From NCBI GenBank assembly GCA_030597345.1, contig JAUVSA010000045.1:1-10847 (forward strand): a stretch of DNA of 10,847 nt, written 5' to 3'. Positions within the stretch are counted from its first letter, which is position 1, and each line of letters starts with the position of its first letter. The position numbers were made by a program, and so were the translations under genes. The notes under the pieces are model-generated. The model saw only the letters and a list, made by a program, of their open reading frames with translations. It made no database searches and was not told the DNA's origin. This document shows, one piece after another, positions 1 to 6,781 of this stretch. The DNA is from Bacillota bacterium (GTDB taxonomy: Bacteria; Armatimonadota; Hebobacteria; Hebobacterales; Hebobacteraceae).

Positions 1-2
1 CG

Positions 3-2042
3 GGGGGGGAGCTTGCCACGACGCGGACCGATGGCGGGCTGGAGGTGGAGGCGGTGGAGGAAGCCGGCGGCACCGAGGTGCTGGACAGCAAGGTAACGCC
101 GAACCGGGGGGATTGCCTCTCCGCGCTCGGGGTGGCGCGGGAGCGGGCGAGGGCGCTGCGGGTGGAGGCGCGCCGGCGGGAACCGCGGATCACGGAGACG
201 GGGCCGGCGGCTCAAGGGCTGGCGAGCATAGTGCTGGCGGACCCGGAGCTGTGCCCGCGCTACTCGGCGCGCATCGTGCGGAATGTCAAGATCGCTCCGG
301 CTCCGGCCTGGGCGCAGCGGCGCCTGGAGCTGTGCGGACTGCGGCCCGTCAACAACGTGGTGGACGCGACTAATCTGGCGATGCTGGAACTCGGTCAGCC
401 ACTCCATGCCTTCGACTATCAGCTTCTCGGACGTCCGCCCGGTGAGGGTATCCCGGAGATCGTGGTGCGCCGGGCGCGCCGGGGAGAACGTCTCGTCACC
501 ATCGACGGCGAGGAACGCGAGCTGACGCCGGAGGTGCTGCTGATCACGGACTCCACCGGGCCGATCGCGCTGGCGGGGATCATGGGGGGCTCGTCCACCG
601 AGATACACAGCGGGACGACCGAGGTGCTGCTGGAGTCGGCACACTTCGCCGGGGGGACGGTGCGCCGGGGGGCACGCTCGCTTGGGCTAAGCACTGAAGC
701 ATCTTATCGCTTCGAGCGGACCGTTGACCCCGGAGGGACGATCCGCGCGCTGGATCGCGCTTGCGAACTGATGGCGGAGTTCTGCGAGTCGCCGGTGGAG
801 ATCGCGTCGGGCGTCGTGGACGCGTATCCCGATCCGGTGCGGGAGGCCGAGATCGTGCTGCGGCCGGCGCGGGCCAATGCCCTGCTCGGGCTCGATCTGT
901 CCGTCGCCGAGATGGCGGCTCACTTGCGGCAGCTCAAGCTGAGCGTAGAAGAAGGAGAGATGCTGAGGGTTCGCGTTCCCACCTTCCGGCAGGACCTCAA
1001 GAGCGAGATCGACCTGGTCGAGGAGGTGGCGCGGGCGCACGGGTATCAGAACATCCCGGAGACGGTTCCGGGCGCCAGTGGGGGCGTGGGAGGTCTGTCA
1101 GCGGAACTGGCGTTCGAGCAGGAGGTGCGTCACCTTATGCTTGGGCTGGGGTTGAGCGAGTGCGTGACTTCCAGCCTGGAGGGGCCGGAGGCGGCGAAGA
1201 ACGCCGGCATGTCGGAGGAGCATAGGCTCAGGGGCGCGGTGACAATAGGCAATGCGAAGACGGTGGACCGGTCGCAGCTCCGCACGACGCTGTTGACCTC
1301 TCTGCTCGAGGTGGTCGCACACAACCGACGCCACCGGGTGGAAGATGTCAGCGTCTTTGACCTCGGGCGCGTCCATGGGCCGCGAGGGCCGGAGGAGCTG
1401 CCGGAGGAGTCGCAGCATCTGGGCATCGCGGTGACCGGAATCATGACGAGGGGCCGCTGGGCCGTTCCGCGGGAGCTGGAGAGGTGGGATTTCTACGCCC
1501 TGAAGGGGGTCATCGAGAATGTGCTGGCTTCCGTCGCGCGGACCTTCGGGAAGTTCGCTCCCGAGCCCTATGCCTCGCTGATCCCCGGGCGGTCTGCGCG
1601 CGTGATGTTAGGGGGAGAGGCGATAGGCTGCCTGGGAGAGGTGCGGCCGGAGGTGGGTGCGGCTTATGACCTCTCCGATCCAGTCTTCGTGGCCGAGCTG
1701 GATCTGGGACTGCTGCGGAAACAGGCGGGGGGCGTCCCGCAGTACGAGCCGATAAGCCGTTTCCCCGCGGTCATACGCGATATTGCTCTTGTCCTGTCGC
1801 GCGATATCCCGGCCCAGCGGGCGGAGGAAGTTATCCGGCGTGCCGCAGGGGAGGACCTGGATTCCCTCTCCGTGTTCGACGCGTACGAGGGTCGGCCGCT
1901 GGCGGAAGGAGAGCGGAACCTGGCTTTCTCGCTCGCCTTCCGGCGCGGGGACCGGACCCTCACCGATGCCGAGGTGGAGGCCGCAATGGCGAAGATCGCG
2001 GCGGGCGTGAAGCAGGAGCTTGGCGCCGGGCTCCGCGAGTGA
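3..2042 (+). CDS. pheT: Phenylalanyl-tRNA synthetase beta subunit, 5' end cut by window edge
   Basis: PheT pairs with PheS in an (alpha-beta)2 cytoplasmic enzyme that charges tRNA-Phe; the beta chain carries tRNA-binding and editing domains. The frame is open from the window edge, with 679 codons visible, whereas the bacterial family is usually about 800 residues. The N-terminal B1 region and the OB-fold tRNA-binding domain are therefore mostly off-window. The GTG at 45 is internal, because family-like sequence runs into it from upstream. Visible in order are the B3/B4 editing region with VTPNRGDCLSALGVARE near nt 93-143, CPRYSARIV near 250, RPVNNVVDATN near 343-375, LGQPLHAFDY near 390-420 and AGIMGG near 570-590; the B5 domain around 855-1070 with VPTFRQDLKSEIDLVEEVAR; the inactive synthetase-like core around 1100-1740; and the C-terminal FDX-ACB anticodon-binding domain from about 1745, with SRFPAVIRDIALV. 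The stop is TGA at 2040. pheS would be expected upstream. Confidence 0.97.
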   Translation, partial: GGELATTRTDGGLEVEAVEEAGGTEVLDSKVTPNRGDCLSALGVARERARALRVEARRREPRITETGPAAQGLASIVLADPELCPRYSARIVRNVKIAPAPAWAQRRLELCGLRPVNNVVDATNLAMLELGQPLHAFDYQLLGRPPGEGIPEIVVRRARRGERLVTIDGEERELTPEVLLITDSTGPIALAGIMGGSSTEIHSGTTEVLLESAHFAGGTVRRGARSLGLSTEASYRFERTVDPGGTIRALDRACELMAEFCESPVEIASGVVDAYPDPVREAEIVLRPARANALLGLDLSVAEMAAHLRQLKLSVEEGEMLRVRVPTFRQDLKSEIDLVEEVARAHGYQNIPETVPGASGGVGGLSAELAFEQEVRHLMLGLGLSECVTSSLEGPEAAKNAGMSEEHRLRGAVTIGNAKTVDRSQLRTTLLTSLLEVVAHNRRHRVEDVSVFDLGRVHGPRGPEELPEESQHLGIAVTGIMTRGRWAVPRELERWDFYALKGVIENVLASVARTFGKFAPEPYASLIPGRSARVMLGGEAIGCLGEVRPEVGAAYDLSDPVFVAELDLGLLRKQAGGVPQYEPISRFPAVIRDIALVLSRDIPAQRAEEVIRRAAGEDLDSLSVFDAYEGRPLAEGERNLAFSLAFRRGDRTLTDAEVEAAMAKIAAGVKQELGAGLRE

Positions 2043-2060
2043 CGCGCGGCCGATTCAACG

Positions 2061-2810
2061 GTGCCCGAATACAACGCTCGCATCGACTACTACGAAGTCC
2101 TGCAGGTGCACTCGCGGGCGAGGCCTGCGGTGATCAAGGCCGCCTATCGCGTCATTCTGAGGGAGCTCCGCGCGCATCCCGACCTGGGCGGTAAAGAGGA
2201 TTTCGCCAAGCTGGCGAACGAGGCCTACCGGGTGCTCGGCAACCCGGAAGTTAGGCGCGCATACGACGGCGCGCGTCTGGTAGTTGCGTCTTCGCGGGGG
2301 GAGGAATCCGGACTGGAGCAGATCGTTGTCTGTGCCGGATGCGGCAAGTCGAACTCGCTTCCTCTCGGAACGGATGCGCGGCGCAGTCGCTGTTCGTTCT
2401 GCGAGGCACTGCTCCAACGTACACCGGCCTCCGTTCCGCCGGAGCCGCGGGAGAACGCCTTCGATCTTCCCCCCGAAGAGTACCAGCTCTTGTGTCGCCA
2501 CGGGCAGGTGGACCGCCGCGCGGAGGAGGTGCGCTTCGGGGAGACTCTCAGATGCCGGTTCTGTGGCAATGAGTGGCGGGCCGAGCAATCAGGCAGGCCC
2601 CCTCGGGCCTGCCGCGTCTGCGACCGCGCTGATTGGCAGGCGTTTCGCGTCCTGAAGTGCCGTGCTTGTGGGCACGAATGGCGATCTTCTCGCCTTGGCG
2701 GTTGGGCCTACCGGGATCACCCGCGGTGCGCGAACTGCCTCACGTCGCGCTGGAGCAACTACTGCGAATCCCATCCCCTTGGCTGCTTTCTGGGCCTGCT
2801 CCGCCGCTAG
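2061..2810 (+). CDS. J-domain protein with three C-terminal zinc-ribbon-like units
   Basis: This 249-residue protein starts at a GTG 18 nt after the pheT stop and lacks an obvious Shine-Dalgarno, so translation may depend on read-through from pheT. Residues 8-70 form a J domain: DYYEVLQV opens helix I, and the diagnostic HPD is at residues 39-41, followed by FAKLANEAYRVLGNPEVRRAYD. J domains stimulate ATP hydrolysis by DnaK-type Hsp70 chaperones. The rest does not resemble the DnaJ CxxCxGxG zinc region or its client-binding beta domains. Instead there are three paired CxxC units: C91/C94 with C111/C114, C165/C168 with C184/C187, and C200/C203 with C223/C226. Each looks like a four-cysteine zinc ribbon, and two share a CGxEW-type element after the first pair. 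I infer that it is a specialised co-chaperone or a protein or nucleic-acid binding adaptor. The partner is unknown. The end converges on the gene on the other strand with only 9 bp between them. Confidence 0.85.
   Translation: MPEYNARIDYYEVLQVHSRARPAVIKAAYRVILRELRAHPDLGGKEDFAKLANEAYRVLGNPEVRRAYDGARLVVASSRGEESGLEQIVVCAGCGKSNSLPLGTDARRSRCSFCEALLQRTPASVPPEPRENAFDLPPEEYQLLCRHGQVDRRAEEVRFGETLRCRFCGNEWRAEQSGRPPRACRVCDRADWQAFRVLKCRACGHEWRSSRLGGWAYRDHPRCANCLTSRWSNYCESHPLGCFLGLLRR
2592..2613. repeat. Perfect 9-bp inverted repeat inside the J-domain gene
   Basis: GGCAGGCCC (2592-2600) and GGGCCTGCC (2605-2613) are perfect complements around a 4-nt CCTC loop. The repeat lies between the two cysteine pairs of the second zinc-ribbon-like unit and encodes residues S-G-R-P-P-R-A-C. 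No T-run follows on either strand, so it is not a classical intrinsic terminator. It may slow translation or transcription, or may simply reflect high GC content. Confidence 0.5.
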
Positions 2811-2819
2811 GCGCTGGGG

Positions 2820-3017
2820 CTATTCTTCTTCCTGTGTCTCTTCGCCCCGGCGCAGGAAGGCCTGTCCGCGCTCGGAAGCGGCGTCCTTGGCCTTGCGAGC
2901 TCCCTCGATCACCCGCTCTCGGGTCTCCTCGCCGGTATCCGGCGCGAAGAGAAGGCCGAGGGACACGCCGATGAGCGCGCCGACGATTACACCGGCCAGA
3001 AAGTCGCCGCTTTTCAT
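2820..3017 (-). CDS. YtxH-like small single-helix membrane protein
   Basis: This 65-residue protein begins MKSGDFLAGVIVGALIGVSL. One hydrophobic helix spans about residues 6-24 and leads straight into FAPDTGEETRERV, the signature of the YtxH-like family (commonly FAPxxGxExR). The tail (residues 30-65) is charged, probably helical, and ends TQEEE. Members are small membrane-anchored proteins, several linked to general stress responses, with no known enzymatic role. I chose the ATG at 3017 because the family motif begins there and AAGGGAGGA (plus positions 3027-3035) sits 9 nt upstream. The open frame reaching back to 3347 has no family-like sequence and crosses the promoter. It stands alone on the minus strand between two plus-strand units, with a promoter at 3076-3104. 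The TAG stop lies 9 bp from the convergent J-domain gene. Confidence 0.85.
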   Translation of the reverse strand: MKSGDFLAGVIVGALIGVSLGLLFAPDTGEETRERVIEGARKAKDAASERGQAFLRRGEETQEEE

Positions 3018-3041
3018 GCTGGTTCGTCCTCCCTTGAGTGT

Positions 3042-3055
3042 GGGCTGGACAGCCC
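3042..3055 (-). repeat. Short hairpin in the ytxH-like 5' UTR
   Basis: GGGCT and AGCCC flank a 4-nt loop (5-bp stem) between the predicted minus-strand start site and the ribosome binding site at 3027-3035. It lies close enough to the Shine-Dalgarno to affect 5' UTR folding. This is weak evidence by itself. Confidence 0.3.
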
Positions 3056-3075
3056 GATCTGGTGTATCCGGTCTG

Positions 3076-3104
3076 ATTCTACCGAGGCCGCGGAGCCGCG
3101 TCAA
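3076..3104 (-). promoter_or_regulatory. Sigma-70-type promoter for the ytxH-like gene
   Basis: Read on the minus strand, TTGACG (plus 3099-3104) is separated by exactly 17 bp from TAGAAT (plus 3076-3081). Five of six bases match the consensus at each hexamer. A start site is expected near plus 3069, giving a 5' UTR of about 50 nt before the ATG at 3017. Confidence 0.7.
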
Positions 3105-3208
3105 GCGGGAGAATATGTCTGTGCACATTCGCGCATCTGGTCCTTGGGGAGGAGGTCTCGGGTTCGGGGCGAGTGCGCCGGAGTCGGCAGGCACCACCTT
3201 ATCGCTCC

Positions 3209-3237
3209 TTGACAGCGAGTGGGGCTTGTGATATTCT
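3209..3237 (+). promoter_or_regulatory. Strong sigma-70-type promoter with extended -10, reading into the redox operon leader
   Basis: A consensus -35 TTGACA (3209-3214) is separated by 17 bp from TATTCT (3232-3237). A TG at 3229-3230, one base before the -10, makes it an extended -10 element. Transcription should start near 3244. The first open gene downstream is the oxidoreductase at 3689, which implies a leader of about 445 nt unless a separate small RNA is made. Confidence 0.75.
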
Positions 3238-3243
3238 GCACAA

Positions 3244-3663
3244 AGGATCGCGGTGGACAATCCACCGCGCTTTGCCGTCTGAGCTGACGAGCAGCAGTGA
3301 CTGGGGGACGCGGACCAGTGGGGCGTGAGTGCGGATAGGGCACTCATCGCCCTCGTTGTGTATCCCTCGTGTGCCCGTGCACTTGGGGATCACTAGCGGC
3401 CGGCCGGGCAAGTTGTGAAGACCAGAGCACAAAAGGCCTGGGTCTTGGTGAGCCGGAGGGGCGAAGGCGTTTGGGAGTTTGTGAAAAAGGGCACAAACTA
3501 CGTGGCGGAGGCGTTGGGGGCGACAAGGTGGCAGAGAGGTGTACAGGGCAGCGTCGGGGGATTCAAGCCTTGTTGGAGCGAGGCGCTCTTTCTTAGGCGG
3601 CCGGGGCAGAGGCTGCAGGGGAGCGACCGGGCTAGTGTGTGCCGCTCTGGAGCGGAGGTTTTG
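3244..3663 (+). ncRNA. Candidate structured leader RNA or small RNA upstream of the redox operon
   Basis: Downstream of the promoter at 3209-3237 the + strand contains a series of inverted repeats: 3249-3269 (perfect 9-bp stem, CAA loop); 3321-3352 (GGGCG and TGAGTGC pairing with GCACTCA and CGCCC, 12 bp with one bulged T, loop GGATAGG); 3358-3393 (GTG and ATCCC with GGGAT and CAC, one bulge); 3418-3446 (AAGACC with GGTCTT); 3476-3499 (perfect 8-bp stem, AAAAAGGG loop); 3576-3588 (5-bp stem then TTTCTT); and 3642-3655 (5-bp stem just before the gene). I do not recognise a known RNA family. The exact 3' end, and whether it is a cis leader or a separate RNA, are unknown. Confidence 0.4.
3576..3594 (+). 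terminator. Weak possible intrinsic terminator or attenuator in the leader
   Basis: GAGCG (3576-3580) pairs with CGCTC (3584-3588) around an AGG loop and is followed by TTTCTT (3589-3594). The stem is only 5 bp, perhaps 6 with a G-T pair, and the U-tract is interrupted. Termination here would be partial at best. Its position in the leader would suit attenuation of the downstream operon. Confidence 0.25.
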
Positions 3664-3696
3664 ATGGCCGGAGGGAGGATGCAGAGCCTTGGCTGA
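3664..3696 (+). promoter_or_regulatory. Possible 10-codon leader peptide overlapping the oxidoreductase start
   Basis: An ATG at 3664 opens MAGGRMQSLG and stops with TGA at 3694-3696, overlapping the TTG start of the oxidoreductase (3689) by 8 nt. CGGAGG at 3653-3658 lies 5 nt before this ATG, a good ribosome site. Ribosomes ending at 3696 could reinitiate at the weak TTG start. There is no direct evidence for translation, and the peptide shows no obvious run of regulatory codons. Confidence 0.25.
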
Positions 3697-5698
3697 AATC
3701 GCGACAGTCTGTCCGTATTGCGGCTGTGGGTGCGGTCTTTATCTGCACGTGAGAGACGGGGTTGTGGTCGGCGCTTCGCCCAGTCGCTCGCATCCGGTGG
3801 CAGAGGGGCGGCTGTGTCTCAAGGGATGGCATGCGCACGAGGTGGTGGACAACCCGGGGCGCTTGACTCGCCCGCTGGTGCGACGCGGGGCGGAACTAGT
3901 CGAGGCCACCTGGGAAGAGGCGAGAAGCGCTGTTGTCGCTGGCCTGGGCAAGACCCTGGAGACGGATGGGCCCCAGGCAATCGGGGTGCTGGGTTCGGCC
4001 CGTTGCACGAATGAAGACAACTACGCGCTGGTGCGCTTTGCCCGCGGCACGCTGCAGACCCCAAACATCGATTGCAGCCTGCGGATTCAATGTGTCCCCG
4101 ATGCGCCGCAGCCGGGCGAGGCGTGGCGGGCCGGGGTGAGCACCGGACAGATTGCCGAGCTGGACGACGCGGATCTGGTGCTGCTTGTGGGGAGCGATCC
4201 CACGGAGGAGCACCCGGCCGTTGGCGCTCGCATCTACCAAGGCCGGCAGAGGGGGCTGCGCGTCGTCGCTCTCTCGACTCGAAAGCATCCCTTGGCGCGC
4301 CTGGCGGACCTGCATCTTCCCGTGCGGCCGGGGGGCGAGCTTCGGCTGATAGCGAGTCTTCTTCACGTCGTGCTGGCGGAGCAGGGAATGGCCGGGGAGG
4401 GGAGGCCGGGGGCGGAGGACCTGCGCGCCAGCGTGGCCGACATGAGCCCGGAAGTGACGGCGGCGGATACGGGCGTATCGGCGGACCTCGTGCGGCAGGC
4501 GGCTGGGCTGTACCTATCCTCGGAGCGGGCAGTCATCGTCTACTCGGCCGGCCTGGCGCTGTCGCCACAGAGTGGGGCGGCGGTGCAGGCTCTGCACAGT
4601 CTTGCCGTGCTCGGTTCCGGTGGCAGCAGGCGGCAGGTCCCAGTGCTGAGCCTACTCTGCCGGAACAATCTGCAGGGCTGCCGCGACATGGGAGTGGCGC
4701 CGGACGTGCTGCCGGGCTATGCGTCGCTGGGTGATGATGCCGCGGTGCAGAGGTTCGAGCAGGCTTGGCAGTGCGAGCTGGCGCGAGGGGTTGGGCTCAG
4801 CGCGTGGGAGATGCCGGGTCAAGTGCGGGCGATGTATGTGATGGGCGATGACATTACGCGCTCTATCCCGGACCCAGAGGCGACGCTGTCCGCGCTGGAG
4901 GCGCTGGACTTCCTGGTGGTGCAGGACATCTTCATGAGTCCCGCCGCCTCCGTGGCGCACGTGGTGCTGCCGGCGGCCTCGTTCGCGGAGCAGGATGGCA
5001 CCTGGACGAATCTCGAGCGGCGGGTCCAGAGGACTCGCCGGGCAGTGAGTCCGCCCGGAGAGGCTCGGGAGGATTGGCGCATCATCGCCGATGTGAGCCG
5101 GGCAATGGGCAAGCCGTTCCCCTATGAAGGCCCCCAGCAGATCTTCGAGGAGATCAGCGATCTGCTGCCAATCTACGCCGGCGTTTTCTACCCACCGTTG
5201 GCGGTCAACGGCGGGATTCGGTGGGCTACGCCGGAAGCGCGAGATGCCGGGGGGCAGGCGGAAGTGATGCCTGTCCCGCCTCCTGCGGAGGCGCTGGAGG
5301 CCGCCGCGTCCGGGCTGCGCGCGAGCGATCAGTATCCACTGTTGCTGGCGGCCGATCCAACCCTGAGGCCGTGGGACGGGGAAGTGATGGTCAGCCAGAC
5401 GCTGACAGTGGCCGGGGAATTCACGGTGCTCACCAAGGACTACCCCGATGGAATGCTGTGTTTGAACCCGGAAGATGCCAAGCGCTTCCAGGTGCGAGGA
5501 GGGCGACCGGTCCGCGTCGTTTCTCCGAAGGGGGAGTGCCAGATGCAGGTGCGAGTGACCGATGAAGCGCCGCCGGGCGTAGCGCTGGTGCCCCACCATC
5601 AGGCGACGCGCCTTGGCATCATGGAGATCTCGACCGACCAAGCAGGGGGGAGGCCGGTGCTGGCGCCGACGCCGATCTCCGTCGGTCCGGCTGAGTAA
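3689..5698 (+). CDS. Molybdopterin oxidoreductase, FdhA/NuoG-like, with altered active-site residues
   Basis: This 669-residue protein belongs to the formate dehydrogenase/NuoG superfamily. C8, C11, C15 and C43 form the N-terminal [4Fe-4S] motif (VCPYCGCGC...LCLKG), with K45 at the place of the electron-relay lysine. Molybdopterin-binding core sequence follows (DLVLLVGSDPTEEHP near 162-176, NNLQGCRDMGVAPDVLPGY near 326-344, VVQDIFMSPAASVAHVVLPAASFAEQDGTWTN split over 410-441), then a C-terminal beta-barrel domain near 535-660. Aligned without gaps to E. coli FdhH from memory, the Sec140 position is Q134, His141 is C135 and Arg333 is L323. Formate oxidation is therefore doubtful, and an electron-relay role as in NuoG is possible. 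No internal TGA or selenocysteine site is used. The TTG start at 3689 is the only option before the cluster motif, since the frame is closed by TGA at 3662; GGGAGGA (3673-3679) lies 9 nt upstream. It is first in the operon, 42 nt before the hydB-like gene. Confidence 0.88.
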   Translation: MAEIATVCPYCGCGCGLYLHVRDGVVVGASPSRSHPVAEGRLCLKGWHAHEVVDNPGRLTRPLVRRGAELVEATWEEARSAVVAGLGKTLETDGPQAIGVLGSARCTNEDNYALVRFARGTLQTPNIDCSLRIQCVPDAPQPGEAWRAGVSTGQIAELDDADLVLLVGSDPTEEHPAVGARIYQGRQRGLRVVALSTRKHPLARLADLHLPVRPGGELRLIASLLHVVLAEQGMAGEGRPGAEDLRASVADMSPEVTAADTGVSADLVRQAAGLYLSSERAVIVYSAGLALSPQSGAAVQALHSLAVLGSGGSRRQVPVLSLLCRNNLQGCRDMGVAPDVLPGYASLGDDAAVQRFEQAWQCELARGVGLSAWEMPGQVRAMYVMGDDITRSIPDPEATLSALEALDFLVVQDIFMSPAASVAHVVLPAASFAEQDGTWTNLERRVQRTRRAVSPPGEAREDWRIIADVSRAMGKPFPYEGPQQIFEEISDLLPIYAGVFYPPLAVNGGIRWATPEARDAGGQAEVMPVPPPAEALEAAASGLRASDQYPLLLAADPTLRPWDGEVMVSQTLTVAGEFTVLTKDYPDGMLCLNPEDAKRFQVRGGRPVRVVSPKGECQMQVRVTDEAPPGVALVPHHQATRLGIMEISTDQAGGRPVLAPTPISVGPAE

Positions 5699-5740
5699 GG
5701 GCTTCGGGGAGCTGTCGCGGTGAAGAACGGAGGAGCAGGG

Positions 5741-6781
5741 ATGACGGCTCGCATGCTGCCGCACGAGCGGATAGATGAGTTTGTAGCGCGGCTAATGCAG
5801 AGCGCGGAGGTAGTCGCCCCGAGACGGGTGGAGGTTGCAGATGTGTTCTATGGCCCCGTTTCGTCTCCCGGCGAGGTGGCGTGGGATTACGGGACTGCAA
5901 TAGAGCCGCTGAAGCGGTTCCTGCTGCCGCAGCGAGAGACGATGCTGCGCTTTTCCACCGACGGTGGGCTCAAGGTCGAGGCGGAGTGCGACGAACGGGA
6001 GCGAGTCTTCCTCGGGGTGCGCTGCTGTGACGTCACGGGACTTGGGGTGATGGATGCGATGTACGGGGGAGACATTCCCGATCCGTACTACATGAGCCGA
6101 CGGGAGCGCTCGACTGTCATCGCGCTCACCTGCCTGGAGGCGCCGGAAGAGACTTGCTTCTGTGTGTGTTGCGATGCCGGCCCGTTCCTGACCGAGGGCT
6201 ATGACCAGCAGTGGACATCCCTGCCGGAGGGAATGCTGGTGGAGATCGGGTCCGAGCGCGGCGAGGCGCTGGCGCGGGCCAACGAGGACCTGTTGGCTCC
6301 GGCCGAGCTGGACCAGATAGCCGCCCGCTACCGCTTGGCGCGGGAGGCGGAGAAGACGTTTGGAGATTTCAAGTCCTATATTGCGGGCGCGATGGCAAAG
6401 CTCTCCATGAACGAGGTGGATCCGGAGGTGTGGGAGCAGGCCGCGATGCGGTGCACGGAGTGCGGCGGGTGCACTTACCTATGTCCAACGTGTTCGTGCT
6501 TCACCGTCACCGATCGCATGAATGGATCGGAGGGCGTCCGCGAGCGTCACTGGGACGCTTGCCTGAACAACTGCTACGCGCGGGAGGCGAGCGGCCACAA
6601 TCCGCGGCCGGAACGCTCGGATCGCCTTCGCGCCCGGTTCTTCCACAAGATAAGCCATCAGTGGGCCGAGCGCAATGGCAGGCAGGCGTGTGTGGGCTGT
6701 GGTCGCTGCGTGGTGGGCTGCATGGCCTGGGCCCATATGCCGGCCGTGACGGAAGGCATTCGGCGAGGTGTGATGACGTGA
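5741..6781 (+). CDS. hydB: HydB-like iron-sulfur subunit (sulfhydrogenase beta / AsrA family)
   Basis: This 346-residue soluble electron-transfer subunit resembles the beta chain of group 3b NAD(P)-linked [NiFe] hydrogenases and anaerobic sulfite reductase subunit A. It would pass electrons between a HydG-type flavoprotein and a catalytic partner. The N-terminal half carries the family pattern GVRCCDVTGLGVMD (92-105), DIPDPYY (111-117) and a cysteine cluster CLEAPEETCFCVCCDAGPF (131-149). The C-terminal half holds two [4Fe-4S] motifs, C238/C241/C244/C248 and C317/C320/C323/C327, separated by WDAC and EASGHNPRPERSDRLR, both typical of HydB. I prefer the ATG at 5741 because GGAGG (5729-5733) is 7 nt upstream; an in-frame GTG at 5720 would add seven unlikely residues. 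It lies 42 nt after the oxidoreductase, and its TGA overlaps the next start by 4 nt (GTGA), which suggests coupled translation with the flavoprotein. Confidence 0.88.
   Translation: MTARMLPHERIDEFVARLMQSAEVVAPRRVEVADVFYGPVSSPGEVAWDYGTAIEPLKRFLLPQRETMLRFSTDGGLKVEAECDERERVFLGVRCCDVTGLGVMDAMYGGDIPDPYYMSRRERSTVIALTCLEAPEETCFCVCCDAGPFLTEGYDQQWTSLPEGMLVEIGSERGEALARANEDLLAPAELDQIAARYRLAREAEKTFGDFKSYIAGAMAKLSMNEVDPEVWEQAAMRCTECGGCTYLCPTCSCFTVTDRMNGSEGVRERHWDACLNNCYAREASGHNPRPERSDRLRARFFHKISHQWAERNGRQACVGCGRCVVGCMAWAHMPAVTEGIRRGVMT

Larger units (their letters stand above)
3018..3688. other. 671-bp gene-poor region with divergent promoters and a hairpin-rich leader
   Basis: No open frame here shows recognisable protein sequence or strong codon bias. 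The left part (3018-3104) holds the 5' UTR and promoter of the minus-strand ytxH-like gene. I see nothing definite in 3105-3208. From 3209 a rightward promoter is followed by a run of inverted repeats up to the ribosome binding site of the oxidoreductase gene at 3689. The region is less uniformly GC-rich than the genes around it, with several A-rich loops. I see no tRNA, RNase P, SRP or tmRNA signature. Confidence 0.7.

Noticed and set aside
45..47. GTG as the true start of pheT
   Set aside because: The frame stays open to the window edge with PheT-like sequence, and the family needs over 100 more N-terminal residues.
3249..3269. 9-bp hairpin as an intrinsic terminator
   Set aside because: It starts only a few nucleotides after the predicted start site and is followed by CTTTGCC rather than a T-run. 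A 5' protective or regulatory stem is more likely.
3398..3405. GGCCGGCC palindrome, which resembles a cloning site (FseI)
   Set aside because: There is no flanking vector or polylinker sequence; an 8-bp GC palindrome is expected by chance in such DNA.
3244..3688. Molybdenum cofactor riboswitch
   Set aside because: The genomic context is attractive, but I could not align the leader to the Moco consensus core by eye, so I list only an unassigned structured leader.
3415..3696. A 93-codon open frame on + (GTG at 3415) running into the oxidoreductase start
   Set aside because: It has no ribosome site, no recognisable sequence and weak codon-position bias (high G+C at all three positions). It also overlaps several hairpins. 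A real small gene is not excluded, but support is too thin.
4070..4110. Selenocysteine codon and SECIS element in the FdhA-like gene
   Set aside because: The codon at the Sec position is CAA (Gln) and there is no in-frame TGA in the gene, so no recoding is needed.
4652..5764. A 370-codon open frame on the minus strand
   Set aside because: It lies antisense to the well-supported oxidoreductase gene, and its composition (rich in R, H, Q) is that of a GC-rich shadow frame.
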